Of a stretch of 60,640 nt of DNA, positions 26,438 through 35,348 are shown piece by piece. The DNA is taken from the NCBI GenBank assembly GCA_947259275.1, contig CAMYMH010000026.1:1-60640 (forward strand), in the 5' to 3' direction. The DNA comes from an uncultured Acidimicrobiaceae bacterium. GTDB taxonomy: Bacteria; Actinomycetota; Acidimicrobiia; Spongiisociales; SHLN01. Every line of letters begins with the position of its first letter. The first letter of the stretch is position 1. The position numbers were made by a program, and so were the translations under genes. The notes below the pieces were generated by a model. It did no database searches and had not been told where the DNA came from. It saw only the letters and a list, made by a program, of their open reading frames with translations.

Positions 26438-27235
26438 TCATCGGAGGCACCGCTCGAGCAGGCGCCGGGCGATGACGCCGGCCGCGTGTCGTCGGTAGGA
26501 CTCGGTGGATCGGTGATCGGTGATGGGACGCACCTCTTCACTCACCAGTCGCTGGAATTCGCTCAGTGCAGCCGCAGACGGGTCGGCTTCGGCCGAAATC
26601 ATTTCCTCGGCCCGGCCCATTCGCAGGGTGGTTGGCCCGGCCGATCCAACCGCGACCCGGGTACGCCCATCCTCATACCGGACCACGCAAGCCATCACGG
26701 CCGAAATCACCATCGCGTTGCGGACGCCGACCTTGCCGAACTCCTGGCGGGCGGGGATTTCCTCGGGCAAGACCACCGAGTGGATCAGCTCCCCTGGTTG
26801 GAGCGCGGTCAGCTTGGGGCCGGTGAGGAACTCATCCCAGCGCAGGCGGCGGGAGCCGGCGGCAGACCGAAGCTCGATTTCGGCATCGAGGGCGACGAGG
26901 AACGGAAGCCCGTCACCGGCCGGGCTGGCGGTGCCGAGATTGCCGCCGATGGTGCCGGCCGCCCGAATCTGTGGTGAGCCGACGGTCCGGGCCGCCTGTG
27001 CCAGCGCCCGATGGGGGCCCTCCTCGAGGCGGGCCCAGGTAACGCCTGCCCCAATGGTGCCGTCTACCTCTTGGAGCTCGTTGACTCGCCGTAGCGCGAT
27101 AACGTGCTCGGGCCGCCTGTGACCGAAGTTGATCTCGACCATCAAGTCGGTGCCGCCTGCCAGCAGGGTGGCATCGGGCGCCTGACGAAGCGCCTCGAGC
27201 GCCGTAGCCAGGTCGGTCGGTCGGTCGATCTCCAC
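26438..27235 (-). CDS. xanthine dehydrogenase family, FAD-binding medium subunit
   Basis: 265-residue FAD subunit (CoxM/XdhB type) that takes electrons from the iron-sulfur subunit. FAD-binding motifs AGGTDLMVEIN (about 26-36) and TIGGNLGTASPAGDGLP are clear, and the C-terminal CO-dehydrogenase flavoprotein domain includes FGKVGVRNAMVISAV. Length is slightly short but within range. It is the first gene of the operon FAD - 2Fe-2S - molybdopterin subunit - mocA. A diverged copy of the palindromic repeat lies immediately upstream, in the region expected to hold its promoter. Confidence 0.92.
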   Translation of the reverse strand: MEIDRPTDLATALEALRQAPDATLLAGGTDLMVEINFGHRRPEHVIALRRVNELQEVDGTIGAGVTWARLEEGPHRALAQAARTVGSPQIRAAGTIGGNLGTASPAGDGLPFLVALDAEIELRSAAGSRRLRWDEFLTGPKLTALQPGELIHSVVLPEEIPARQEFGKVGVRNAMVISAVMACVVRYEDGRTRVAVGSAGPTTLRMGRAEEMISAEADPSAAALSEFQRLVSEEVRPITDHRSTESYRRHAAGVIARRLLERCLR

Positions 27236-27249
27236 GCCTTGAAGCTAGC

Positions 27250-27380
27250 AATGTTTCCTTTCGCTTCCTCGGCCGAGTCTTCGGTCCCGCGCGACTATGG
27301 CCTCGGAATCGAGTGTTGCCACCGAAGACGAGTTGGGGGACGGCCGGCGCCGCAGGCGCCAGGCCCAGCTGGAACCACAA
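27250..27380. repeat. third, inverted copy of the palindrome-bearing element
   Basis: Read on the minus strand, this matches the element at 17253: CTGGGCCTGGCGCC, a 3-base loop, then GGCGCCGGCCGTCCC, a diverged TTCGGTGGCAACACTCG, and a purine-rich tail. The palindrome is at 27346-27360. It fills the gap between the FAD subunit and the DUF3039 gene. It is more diverged than the two copies at 17 kb. Confidence 0.65.
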
Positions 27381-27420
27381 ACTCAGTGTGCGAGCAGAAC
27401 GGCTGTGCAACAATCGGGCC

Positions 27421-27657
27421 ATGACCGACACTCGCGAGCTGACCAAGCCAAAGGTTTCCGACCCAACCGATAGTGACGGAGACAACGTTGCCCACTACGT
27501 CCGCAAGGACGACATCGTGCGCAGCAACGTCGAAGGCCTTCCGGTGAAGGCACTGTGCGGCAAGGAGTGGATCCCCCACCGGGTGCCCGACGGCATGCCC
27601 GTTTGCCCGACCTGTAAGAAGATCATGGCGACAATCCGGGGCGGGAAGGCGAACTAG
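27421..27657 (+). CDS. DUF3039 family protein
   Basis: 78-residue actinobacterial DUF3039 protein of unknown function. The family pattern is NVAHYVRKDDIVRSNVEGLPVKALCGKEW...MPVCPTCKKI, with Cys residues in a C-x(n)-C-x2-C layout that could bind zinc. ATG 27421 starts the protein; upstream codons come from the repeat element. AACAAT lies 6 bases before the start, so the message may be leaderless. DUF3039 is largely confined to actinobacteria, which supports the taxonomic call. Confidence 0.85.
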   Translation: MTDTRELTKPKVSDPTDSDGDNVAHYVRKDDIVRSNVEGLPVKALCGKEWIPHRVPDGMPVCPTCKKIMATIRGGKAN

Positions 27658-27755
27658 CGTCTCGCTCCAACCTGACCGCGTGGGCCTCATCCCGGATGAT
27701 GTTTTGGGGGTAATCCCTGATGGTTCGGGTGTGAACCCTGGTCCATACTGCACGC

Positions 27756-28184
27756 ATGACGGACAACAGCTATCACTCCTGGCTCGAACAACTGGCCACG
27801 GTCGGCCTGGGCGTCGCCCTCGTACCAGTCACATGGTGGCTAATCGGGGATCAGTCGTCGCGGGGCTTCGCTCGGGACGAACTCGACTATCTGATTCGCA
27901 TACCCGAGACTTTCGAGCACCACGCCACAGTGGCTGGTGTCGTCGGAGCCATAGTCGCCGTGCTCTGTCTCACCATTCTCCGCTGGCGCTACGTGCGCGG
28001 TGACCTCGATCGCGGCCGCCTCAAGGCAATCGTGGCAGTCGGCGCCTCGGGGATCGTTGCCGGCGGGGCTGCTCGGATCATCACCGCGGGAAGCATCGGG
28101 GCCAACATCGGCGCCGGCCTCGTCTTGCTCCTCGTGGCCGCCGGACTCGTGGCCCTGGCCGTCGCCATTCGATCCCCTCAGTGA
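27756..28184 (+). CDS. small integral membrane protein
   Basis: 142-residue protein with four hydrophobic segments (ATVGLGVALVPVTWWLIG, HATVAGVVGAIVAVLCLTILRW, AIVAVGASGIVAGGAARIITAG, IGAGLVLLLVAAGLVALAVAI). No family recognised. CATACT lies 6 bases before the ATG, a spacing expected for a leaderless transcript, and no Shine-Dalgarno site is present. It is convergent with the amidohydrolase downstream. Confidence 0.65.
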   Translation: MTDNSYHSWLEQLATVGLGVALVPVTWWLIGDQSSRGFARDELDYLIRIPETFEHHATVAGVVGAIVAVLCLTILRWRYVRGDLDRGRLKAIVAVGASGIVAGGAARIITAGSIGANIGAGLVLLLVAAGLVALAVAIRSPQ

Positions 28185-28259
28185 CGCGAGGAATAGCCGG
28201 CAACGGATAGGCCCCGCGTCGGGAAAACGGCCAGATACTGAACCCTCGGATAGAGGCGT

Positions 28260-29627
28260 TCAGACCAGCAGAGCTCCGGCCAACCGATTGTGCTCCGCGA
28301 TCACCGGCCCGAGGTCAAAACCCACCAGCTCGCGGTCCCGCACCACCACCTTGCCGTGCACGTAGCTGTGATCGACGTTGGCCGGCGCACAAAACACCAC
28401 CGCAGCTACCGGGTCGTGATGGGCACCGGCGTACTCGATCCGATTGAGGTCCAGAGCGATGAAGTCGGCGGCCTTGCCGACTTCGAGGGAGCCAACATCG
28501 TCGCGTCCCAGCACGGCGGCGCCCCCGCGGGTGGCCAGTTCCAAGGCGGTCCTCGCCGTCATCAGGTCGGCCGAGCGGGCCAGGTCGGGAGCAGCACCGA
28601 GGCGAGCCAGCAGCATTGCCTGGCGGGCCTCGGCCAACAGGTGGCTGCCGTCGTTGCTGGCCGAACCATCCACGCCCAGCCCGACGTCGACTCCGGCGGC
28701 ACGGTAGGCCGCAATCGGGGCGATGCCGGAAGCAAGGCGCATGTTGGAGGTGGGGCAATGGGCAACGCCGGTTCCTTCCTCGCCCATACGGCCGATCTCG
28801 GCGTCGCTGATGAAGACGCTGTGGGCAAACCAGACGTCGGGACCCATCCAACTCACCGACTCAGCCAGCTCCACGGGACGCATGCCGAACTGCTCGATGC
28901 AGAACGCCTCTTCGTCCATCGTCTCGGCGAGGTGGGTGTGGAGCTGCAGTCCATGCCGGCGGGCGAGCTCGGCCGCCTCTCTCATGCCGTTGGGCGTGAC
29001 CGAGAACGGCGAACACGGGGCCACCACGATGCGGGTGTGGGCACCGGGCTCGGGATCATGGAACTGGGAGATCACCCGCTCGGTGTCGGTGAGGATGGCC
29101 GCTTCACTCTCCACCACGGAGTCGGGAGGCAATCCCCCGTCGCTCTCACCGAGGCTCATCGATCCCCGGGCAATGTGGAAACGGATACCTACCCCGGTGG
29201 CTCCCTCCACCTGGTCGTCAACCTTCGATCCGTTCGGATACAGATACAGGTGATCCGAGGTGGTGGTGCAGCCGGAGAGCGCCAGCTCGGCCAGGCCGAT
29301 GGTGGTGGACACCCGCACGTGGTCGGGCGTCATCCGGGCCCAGATGGGATAGAGCGTGGTCAACCAGCCAAACAGCCCGGCATCCTGAGCCGCCGGGACC
29401 GCCCGGGTGAGGGTTTGGTAGAGGTGATGATGGGTGTTCACCAAGCCGGGGAGCACGATATGGCCGGTGAGGTCGGTCACCTCGTCGGCGGTGTCTGGCA
29501 ACTCGTCAGTCGCACCTACCTGTTCGATCCACCCGTCCCGGACATAGAGACCTCCGTCGGCGATCTCGCGCCGGTCGTCGTCCATCGTGACCAGGACCGT
29601 CGCATTCCTGATGAGCAGGGTCGCCAT
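28260..29627 (-). CDS. 8-oxoguanine deaminase-like amidohydrolase
   Basis: 455-residue metal-dependent deaminase. His66-68 in NTHHHLYQT and a later HTHLAE supply metal ligands. Segments typical of 8-oxoguanine deaminases are present: GCTTTSDHLYLYPNG and FHIARGSMSLGESDGGLPPD. This enzyme converts 8-oxoguanine to urate plus ammonia; related proteins deaminate other purine or triazine rings. The length is right. With the molybdenum hydroxylase genes nearby, a route from oxidised or deaminated purines to urate is plausible. No urate oxidase was seen in the window. Confidence 0.85.
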   Translation of the reverse strand: MATLLIRNATVLVTMDDDRREIADGGLYVRDGWIEQVGATDELPDTADEVTDLTGHIVLPGLVNTHHHLYQTLTRAVPAAQDAGLFGWLTTLYPIWARMTPDHVRVSTTIGLAELALSGCTTTSDHLYLYPNGSKVDDQVEGATGVGIRFHIARGSMSLGESDGGLPPDSVVESEAAILTDTERVISQFHDPEPGAHTRIVVAPCSPFSVTPNGMREAAELARRHGLQLHTHLAETMDEEAFCIEQFGMRPVELAESVSWMGPDVWFAHSVFISDAEIGRMGEEGTGVAHCPTSNMRLASGIAPIAAYRAAGVDVGLGVDGSASNDGSHLLAEARQAMLLARLGAAPDLARSADLMTARTALELATRGGAAVLGRDDVGSLEVGKAADFIALDLNRIEYAGAHHDPVAAVVFCAPANVDHSYVHGKVVVRDRELVGFDLGPVIAEHNRLAGALLV

Positions 29628-29645
29628 GATCGCAACGCTACCCGG

Positions 29646-29651
29646 CTATAA
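29646..29651 (+). promoter_or_regulatory. -10 box of a likely leaderless promoter (serB-like)
   Basis: TATAAA lies 7 bases before the ATG, with no Shine-Dalgarno sequence in between. In actinobacteria such spacing places the transcription start at or next to the start codon. Confidence 0.5.
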
Positions 29652-29658
29652 AACAACC

Positions 29659-30516
29659 ATGACGACGAACTCTCAACCGGGCACCACCCGCTGGCCGCCC
29701 TATCGCCACGTGTTCTTCGACTGTGATTCGACCCTTACGACCGTCGAAGGGATCGACGTTCTCGCCGAGCAGGCCGGCCGGGCCGAAAACGTCAAGCGGC
29801 TCACCGACGCAGCCATGAACGGCGAGATGGACTTGGAGGACGTCTACGGCGAGCGGCTGGCCCAGATTCATCCGACCCGCACTCAGGTGCAGGCCATCCG
29901 CCACGTCTACAAGGACAACGCCGTCACAGACGCCGCGATGGTGATCGTGGTCCTCCAGCATCTCGGCCACGAGACCTACATCATCAGTGGCGGCCTCGAA
30001 GAACCGGTTCGGGAGTTCGGGATCTCGCTCGGAGTGCCTGCCGACCACATCCGAGCGGTCGGTGTCGAGTACGACGAGCTGGTTGGGGCATGGTGGAGCC
30101 ACCACCAAGGCCAGGAGGCCAACTACCTCGACTACGGCCGGGGCGCGCTGGCAGTGAGCGAAGGGAAAGAGGAGATCGTCCGCGAGCTGATCGGAGACCA
30201 GCTCGGCAGCAGCCTCCTGGTGGGTGACGGAACCAGCGACCTGCTGGCCGGCGAAGCCGTCGACCTCTTCGTCGGGTTCGGCGGGGTCGCCGCCCGGCCC
30301 AAGGTCGAAGCCGGCGCCCCGGTGTTCATCCGATCAGCCGGCCTGGCACCGGTGCTACCGCTGGCCGCAGGCCCCTCGGCGATATCACGAATCGAAGAGA
30401 CTTCGTATCGGGCCCTGTTCTGGGAAGGAATTCAGCGCGGCCAGGACGCCACCACCTTCAACGACGAGGCCCTTGGTGAAAGGTTTGCGCGGGCCGTTAC
30501 GGGAGCAGGCCTCTAA
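29659..30516 (+). CDS. HAD-IB family phosphatase, SerB-like
   Basis: 285-residue phosphatase of the haloacid-dehalogenase superfamily. Motif I FFDCDSTL carries the nucleophile Asp and the DxDST pattern; motif II is YIISGG; motif III/IV is LLVGDGTSDLLAG, with Thr-Ser in place of the Ala-Asn usual in SerB. The best guess is phosphoserine phosphatase or a close relative, and serA (first step of the same pathway) lies 1.9 kb away on the same strand. Its start ATG 29659 has TATAAA ending 7 bases upstream and no ribosome site, so a leaderless message is likely. Confidence 0.8.
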   Translation: MTTNSQPGTTRWPPYRHVFFDCDSTLTTVEGIDVLAEQAGRAENVKRLTDAAMNGEMDLEDVYGERLAQIHPTRTQVQAIRHVYKDNAVTDAAMVIVVLQHLGHETYIISGGLEEPVREFGISLGVPADHIRAVGVEYDELVGAWWSHHQGQEANYLDYGRGALAVSEGKEEIVRELIGDQLGSSLLVGDGTSDLLAGEAVDLFVGFGGVAARPKVEAGAPVFIRSAGLAPVLPLAAGPSAISRIEETSYRALFWEGIQRGQDATTFNDEALGERFARAVTGAGL

Positions 30517-30610
30517 GGGCTTGCAGCCTCTCCCGCCCGCAGAGAAGGGTGCCTCCGCCAGAAGCAGATGCAGAGGCAGGGAGACAGGAGGCAGGGAAAC
30601 AGAACAGGCC

Positions 30611-32293
30611 TCAATCGTCCGTCATCCCCGCCTTTTCCTCATGGGGAACCGACACCCTTGCGATGCGTTTGGCGAAGTAGTAGATCCGCTTGAGGGTAGA
30701 AATCACATCGACCTCGAGGCGGTAATTGGCGACGCGATCCGGGGCGTCGGCCACCAGGCGTTGGGCCTGGTGGGCGGCGGCCGAACGTTCGAGCGAATTC
30801 ACCTCCCGCTTCATCCTGGAGACCCGTCGCGCCGCGTCCTCGTTCTTCTGAGTCAATGCCAGCATCGCCAGGTCGAGCGACTGGACGATCTGTTCGTGGA
30901 ACTCGGTGAGGACGCGGGTGGTCTCATGACTGACGGTTAGGCCCTGTTCGGTCCGCGCCAGACCGAGCGCCACCAGGTTGGTCTCAATCAGGTCACCGAT
31001 CGCCTCGAGATCGTTGGTCGCCTCCATCAACCCGATCAACTCCTCGGTTTCTCTTTCGCTGAGACGGGTTTGGCTGATCTCCCCGAGATAAGCGATGATC
31101 TGGCGATGGAGGCTGTCGACCTCATCGTCGCGCTCCTCGATGTCGAGCAAAGTCCAGCGAGTTCCCCGCAGGAGCGCCGGCAGGATGTCGGCCAGCATCG
31201 ACCGAACCCGGTCGGCCATCCTGAGGAGCTCCAAGCGGGCACGGTCGAGGGCGAGCGAGGGCGTTCGCAACAACGTTCGGTCGAGGTAGCGGGCGCGCAC
31301 AGTCCGGGCCTCTTCTTCCGGCCGGTCGGAAACGAGCCGGTCGAGCAGACGGGCAAAGGCGGGAACGAAGCCGACGATGAGGAACGCGTTCACCACGTTG
31401 AATATCGTGTGCGCATTGGCAACCTGGCGTGCGGTTTGCCCCCCGATGCCCTCCACGAGCGACCCCAGCACCCCGACAAACGGCAGCCACACCAGGGCTC
31501 CTCCAACGTTGAACAGCGCATGCGCAACTCCGGCGCGCAGGGCCTCGCGGGACTTGCCCACCGAGGCAAGGAGAGCGGTCACCGATGTTCCGATGTTGGC
31601 ACCGAGCACCAGTGCAATGCCGGTCTCCAGAGAAATGAGCCCCTGCTGGGCGAGCACAATGACGATGCCGCTGGTAGCCGATGACGACTGCACGAGCGCG
31701 GTAAAGCCGGCCCCAACTGCCACCCCCAAGAACGGGTTCTCCAGGTCGGCCATGAGGTCGGTGAACGTTTCGTTCGTCCGCAGTGGCGACATTGCATCGC
31801 CCATCAGGCTCATTCCGAAGAACACCAGACCGAGGCCGAGTACTACCGAACCGAGCGCCTGCCGGTCGCCCCGCTTGGAAAGCAACGTCACGGCAAAGCC
31901 GCCGGCAACGGCAAATAGAGCATACGTGGTGACCTTGAAGGCGATGATCTGCGCCGTAACCGTCGTCCCGATATTGGCCCCGATGATCACCCCGAGAGAT
32001 TGCTCGAAGGTCATGAGCCCCGAGCTGATGAACCCCACAACCAGCACCGTGGTAACCGAGGAGGACTGAATGACGGCCGTGATACCTGCGCCGGTGAGCA
32101 TCCCGACGAACCGGTTCCTGGTGAGGCGAAGAAGCACGGTACGGAGACGGTCGCCGGCTACGACCCGCAAGGACTCGGTCATCCGGTCCATTCCCAACAG
32201 GAAGATCGCCAAGCCGCCGAGCAGGCCGGAGAAGAGAAGCACGTAGTCGATGGCCTCGGCTTCGACCGCGGCTTGGGCGACGAAGGAGGTCAT
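30611..32293 (-). CDS. Na/Pi cotransporter family protein with PhoU-like domain
   Basis: 560-residue membrane protein. Two inverted Na/Pi-cotransporter repeats carry the QSSS signature (ITAVIQSSSVTTVLVVGF and FTALVQSSSATSGIVIVLAQ), each followed by GANIGT(T/S)VTA. After about eight membrane helices the last 220 or so residues form a helical PhoU-like regulatory domain (DDEVDSLHRQIIAYLGEISQTRL). It probably imports or exports phosphate in exchange with sodium. It is divergent to serA. No PhoB or Pst genes are next to it. Confidence 0.9.
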   Translation of the reverse strand: MTSFVAQAAVEAEAIDYVLLFSGLLGGLAIFLLGMDRMTESLRVVAGDRLRTVLLRLTRNRFVGMLTGAGITAVIQSSSVTTVLVVGFISSGLMTFEQSLGVIIGANIGTTVTAQIIAFKVTTYALFAVAGGFAVTLLSKRGDRQALGSVVLGLGLVFFGMSLMGDAMSPLRTNETFTDLMADLENPFLGVAVGAGFTALVQSSSATSGIVIVLAQQGLISLETGIALVLGANIGTSVTALLASVGKSREALRAGVAHALFNVGGALVWLPFVGVLGSLVEGIGGQTARQVANAHTIFNVVNAFLIVGFVPAFARLLDRLVSDRPEEEARTVRARYLDRTLLRTPSLALDRARLELLRMADRVRSMLADILPALLRGTRWTLLDIEERDDEVDSLHRQIIAYLGEISQTRLSERETEELIGLMEATNDLEAIGDLIETNLVALGLARTEQGLTVSHETTRVLTEFHEQIVQSLDLAMLALTQKNEDAARRVSRMKREVNSLERSAAAHQAQRLVADAPDRVANYRLEVDVISTLKRIYYFAKRIARVSVPHEEKAGMTDD

Positions 32294-32382
32294 GGAGCAG
32301 TCGAGCGCGCGGTCATTGGGTCAGGGTACCCAGGCCGATCTGCGGTCTCATGGCTTAGTCAAAGCGGCCGGACAACCCGGGG

Positions 32383-32388
32383 TACGCT
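32383..32388 (+). promoter_or_regulatory. -10 box of a likely leaderless promoter (serA)
   Basis: TACGCT, six bases, then the serA ATG. No Shine-Dalgarno sequence. The -35 region is weak (GTCAAA at 19 bp). Confidence 0.4.
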
Positions 32389-32394
32389 TCTCGC

Positions 32395-33981
32395 ATGTTT
32401 CGCATACTGGTTTCAGATGACATCGGCGCCCATGGAATCGACATCCTGCAAGCGGCCGACGATGCCGAAATCGACGTCAGAACCGGGCTGTCGCCTGGCG
32501 AACTCGTAGCCACCATCGGCGATTACGACGCGCTCATCGTGCGGTCTGCCACCAATGTGACCGACACCATGCTGGAGGCCGCCAAGCGGCTCAAGATCAT
32601 CGGGCGGGCGGGCATGGGGGTCGACAACATCGACGTCGGCGCCGCCACCCAGCGGGGGGTGATCGTCATGAACACTCCCTCGGCCAACTCGGTGGCGACG
32701 GCCGAGCAAACCATGGCGCTCATGCTGGCGGCCACCCGTCACACGGCCGTCGCCCACCGCACGCTTGCCGAAGGTCGATGGGAGCGCAACAAGTACGCCG
32801 GCACCGAACTGAGCGGCAAGACACTCGGGATCGTCGGCTTCGGTCGCATCGGGCGCCTGGTGGCCACCCGGGCGCTGGCCTTCGACATGACCGTGATCGC
32901 CTTCGATCCTTACGTCTCCGAGGAAGTAGCCCAAGATACCAACGTCACGCTCGTGAACCTCGATGACCTATATGCGCAGGCGGACTACATCACCCTGCAC
33001 GTCCCGGCGGCGGCCGACACCGACAACATGATCACGGCCGAGGCGATCTCAGCCATGAAGGACGGTGTGGTGATCATCAATGCGGCCCGCGGCACTCTGA
33101 TTGAGGAGTCCGCCCTCGCTGAGGCGCTCACCAGCGGCAAGGTGCGGGCGGCCGGCATCGACGTGTACCGATCCGAACCGCCCAGCCCCGACAACCCCCT
33201 CATCGGGCTGCCAAACGTGGTCCACACTCCCCACCTCGGCGCATCAACCGCCGAGGCGCAACGCGACGTCTCGGCTCAGATCGGCGAGCAGATCCTCGAT
33301 GCCCTCCGCGGCACCGACGTCCGCAACCCGGTCAACCTGCCGTTCGAGGCCGGACCGGACTTCGCGACCGCCATGCCGTACATGGCCCTGGCGGACAAAC
33401 TCGGGATTCTTCAGTTTCACATGGCACCCGCCCCCATCCGGCGGGTTGAGATCGAAGTGAAAGGTGACGTGGCCGAGAAGCTCACCCGGCCGATTGCCGC
33501 CGCCCTCTTGGCCGGCCTGCTCCGCAATCACCTGGCAGGCGACATCAACTATGTCAACGCTCCGCTGCTCGCCCAGCAGCACGGGATCACCGTGTCACAG
33601 GCCAAAGGGGTCGCCGCCGCCGATTACACGAACCTGGTTTCGTGTCGGGTGCACTGGGAGGACGGCAGCCGCGCCATGGCCGGCGTGCTGTTCGGAGGGT
33701 CGGAGCCGCGCCTGGTCCAGGTGAGCCACTACCACATGGACGTAGATCCGAGCGGCCTCCTGCTCATCATGCTGAACAAAGACGTACCCGGGGTCATCGG
33801 AATGGTGGGAACCACGCTCGGCAAATTCGGTGTCAACATCGCCGAGTGGCGGCTGGGACGCAGTGAGCCGGGTACCGAAGCGCTGTCCTTCATCAACCTC
33901 GACGCCGAACCCCCCGAGGAGGCGCTCGCCGCACTCCGGTCCGAGGCCGCCATCGTGAAGCTGTTGCTGCTGAGGCTGTAG
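32395..33981 (+). CDS. serA: D-3-phosphoglycerate dehydrogenase
   Basis: 528-residue enzyme of the first committed step of serine synthesis (3-phosphoglycerate to 3-phosphohydroxypyruvate with NAD). This is the long actinobacterial form. Seen are the Rossmann motif GFGRIG at 148-153, [18 protein letters not shown], the catalytic His region [12 protein letters not shown], an intervening ASB domain, and a C-terminal ACT domain ([35 protein letters not shown]) that usually mediates serine feedback. Its last codons and the DNA after its stop are partly duplicated 1.26 kb downstream. Confidence 0.95.
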   Translation: MFRILVSDDIGAHGIDILQAADDAEIDVRTGLSPGELVATIGDYDALIVRSATNVTDTMLEAAKRLKIIGRAGMGVDNIDVGAATQRGVIVMNTPSANSVATAEQTMALMLAATRHTAVAHRTLAEGRWERNKYAGTELSGKTLGIVGFGRIGRLVATRALAFDMTVIAFDPYVSEEVAQDTNVTLVNLDDLYAQADYITLHVPAAADTDNMITAEAISAMKDGVVIINAARGTLIEESALAEALTSGKVRAAGIDVYRSEPPSPDNPLIGLPNVVHTPHLGASTAEAQRDVSAQIGEQILDALRGTDVRNPVNLPFEAGPDFATAMPYMALADKLGILQFHMAPAPIRRVEIEVKGDVAEKLTRPIAAALLAGLLRNHLAGDINYVNAPLLAQQHGITVSQAKGVAAADYTNLVSCRVHWEDGSRAMAGVLFGGSEPRLVQVSHYHMDVDPSGLLLIMLNKDVPGVIGMVGTTLGKFGVNIAEWRLGRSEPGTEALSFINLDAEPPEEALAALRSEAAIVKLLLLRL

Positions 33982-34013
33982 AGCGCCAACCGCCAACCGC
34001 GCACCGCCCACCG
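33940..34013. repeat. direct repeat: serA 3' end, left copy
   Basis: The last 42 bases of serA and 32 bases beyond match 35202-35273 at most positions with a 2-base gap (TCCGAGGCCGCCATCGTG..., GCTGCTGAGGCTGT, AGCGCCAACCGCC, CGCACCGCCCACCGC). The two copies flank the quinone-oxidoreductase-like gene. Confidence 0.85.
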
Positions 34014-34020
34014 CTGCTCG
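33986..34020. repeat. heptamer array, CCAACCG type
   Basis: Five consecutive 7-bp units just after the serA stop: CCAACCG, CCAACCG, CGCACCG, CCCACCG, CTGCTCG. Same motif family as 35246 and 43331. Confidence 0.8.
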
Positions 34021-34077
34021 AGCGCATTGGCATCGCCATCATCACCGAAGCGGTGACGTACCCATCGTCAGCAGTGC

Positions 34078-35043
34078 TCAATAGGCTCGATCGCCCTCGA
34101 CCACCACCTTGCCGAGGGCGCGACCCTCACCGACCTGGCGCAGTGCGTCGGGAACTTCGTCGAGACCGTACGTGCGATCGATGTGGATGTCGATGTCACC
34201 TGCCAGGCAGAGTTCGGCAAGTCCCTCAAAGTGGGCCGGCCCCTGCTTCACCGCTAGCAACCCGACCCGTCGACCGGTGAGCCGCCCGGCAATTGCCCCG
34301 ATCGTTACCACCCGCAGCAGTGAGGGAACCGAGCCGCCGACCCAGCGATACCGGCCGCCGGGAGCAAGCGACCGGCGATAGGCAAACACCGACCGGTAAG
34401 CCACCAGATCGAGTACGAGGTCGTACGCCTCCTCCCCACGAGTGAAGTCCTCGCTCCGATAGTCGATCACCTCGTCGGCGCCGAGCGATCGCATGAAATC
34501 GAGCTTGCCTGCGTTATCGACACCGGTCACATGCGCGCCGGCGCGCTTGGCAAGCTGGATGGCAAACGAGCCGGAACCGCCGCCGGCTCCATTGATCAGC
34601 ACCCGCTGCCCCGGCTCTGCGCCGGCAATTCCCTGCAATGCGATCGCTCCCGCTTGCGGAATCGTCGATGCATCGGCGAACGTCAAGCCGTCCGGCTTCA
34701 TGGCGAGCGCGGACTGGGGCGCAACCGTGAATTCCGCAAAGCCGCCTTTCAGTCCGAGATTGTCGCCATACACCCCGTCGCCCGGCGCAAAGCGAGTGAC
34801 GCCCGGACCGATGGCTTCGATCCGTCCGGCGATGTCCGAGCCGAGCGTTCGCCGAACGGGCCGCCGCAGGCCCCCGATCCGGGCATAGAACGGCGAGCCG
34901 CGGAGACCCTCCCAATCCGTGAGATTGACGGACGTCGCTTCGACACGGACTAGCACCTGACCGGGAGCCGGCGACGGCGCCGGCACTTCCTCGACGCGCA
35001 GCATCTCGGGCCCGCCATACCGGTCGTAGACAACAGCCTTCAT
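34078..35043 (-). CDS. zinc-type NAD(P)-dependent alcohol dehydrogenase / quinone oxidoreductase
   Basis: 321-residue medium-chain dehydrogenase/reductase. KAVVYDRYGGPEMLRVEEVPAP at the start, TLGSDIAGRIEAIGPGV, then the nucleotide-binding GAGGGSGSFAIQLAKRAGAHVTGV and DEVIDYRSEDFT are typical of the quinone-oxidoreductase branch, which lacks catalytic zinc ligands. ATG 35043 with GGGAG upstream gives the family N-terminus. It is enclosed by two copies of the serA 3' end, suggesting that it arrived by, or was carried along in, a duplication event. Confidence 0.88.
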   Translation of the reverse strand: MKAVVYDRYGGPEMLRVEEVPAPSPAPGQVLVRVEATSVNLTDWEGLRGSPFYARIGGLRRPVRRTLGSDIAGRIEAIGPGVTRFAPGDGVYGDNLGLKGGFAEFTVAPQSALAMKPDGLTFADASTIPQAGAIALQGIAGAEPGQRVLINGAGGGSGSFAIQLAKRAGAHVTGVDNAGKLDFMRSLGADEVIDYRSEDFTRGEEAYDLVLDLVAYRSVFAYRRSLAPGGRYRWVGGSVPSLLRVVTIGAIAGRLTGRRVGLLAVKQGPAHFEGLAELCLAGDIDIHIDRTYGLDEVPDALRQVGEGRALGKVVVEGDRAY

Positions 35044-35201
35044 CCGCTTCTCCCGTTGCGTGCGAACCAACGGCAACCAAACATTCTGACGAACCTACTC
35101 CTCCCAGGCGGACCGCGTCATGGCAGCAGTCGCTTGCCCAGGATGAGGGACTCGGCATCCCCGGGTTGTCGGACCCCCCAAATAGGCTCGACGCGCTTGG
35201 C

Positions 35202-35273
35202 TCCGAGGCCGCCATCGTGGGTTTTGCTGCTGAGGCTGTGGAGCGCCAACCGCCGACCGCGCACCGCCCACCG
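35202..35273. repeat. direct repeat: serA 3' end, right copy
   Basis: Counterpart of 33940-34013. Here the sequence is not in a gene: the serA stop codon position reads TGG instead of TAG. Confidence 0.85.
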
Positions 35274-35301
35274 CCAACCGCTGCCCGCTGCCCGCTGCCC
35301 G
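35246..35301. repeat. heptamer array, eight units
   Basis: CCAACCG, CCGACCG, CGCACCG, CCCACCG, CCAACCG, then CTGCCCG three times. The first four units belong to the duplicated serA tail; the rest extend it. Confidence 0.85.
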
Positions 35302-35342
35302 CTCAGAGCGGTTGAGCTTGAGCACTCGAACGGAATCTGGGC

Positions 35343-35348
35343 GATACT
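35343..35348 (+). promoter_or_regulatory. -10 box, leaderless promoter of first tandem membrane gene
   Basis: GATACT then six bases then GTG. TTGAGC at 35318-35323 is a possible -35 with a 19-bp spacer. The 34 bases from GGAATCTGGG into the start of the gene recur identically before the second copy at 36403. Confidence 0.5.

Noticed and set aside
24398..26977. Very long antisense open frame (859 codons) across the molybdenum hydroxylase genes
   Set aside because: It lies opposite three clearly homologous genes in a GC-rich region; its sequence is His/Gly/Arg-rich with no family features.
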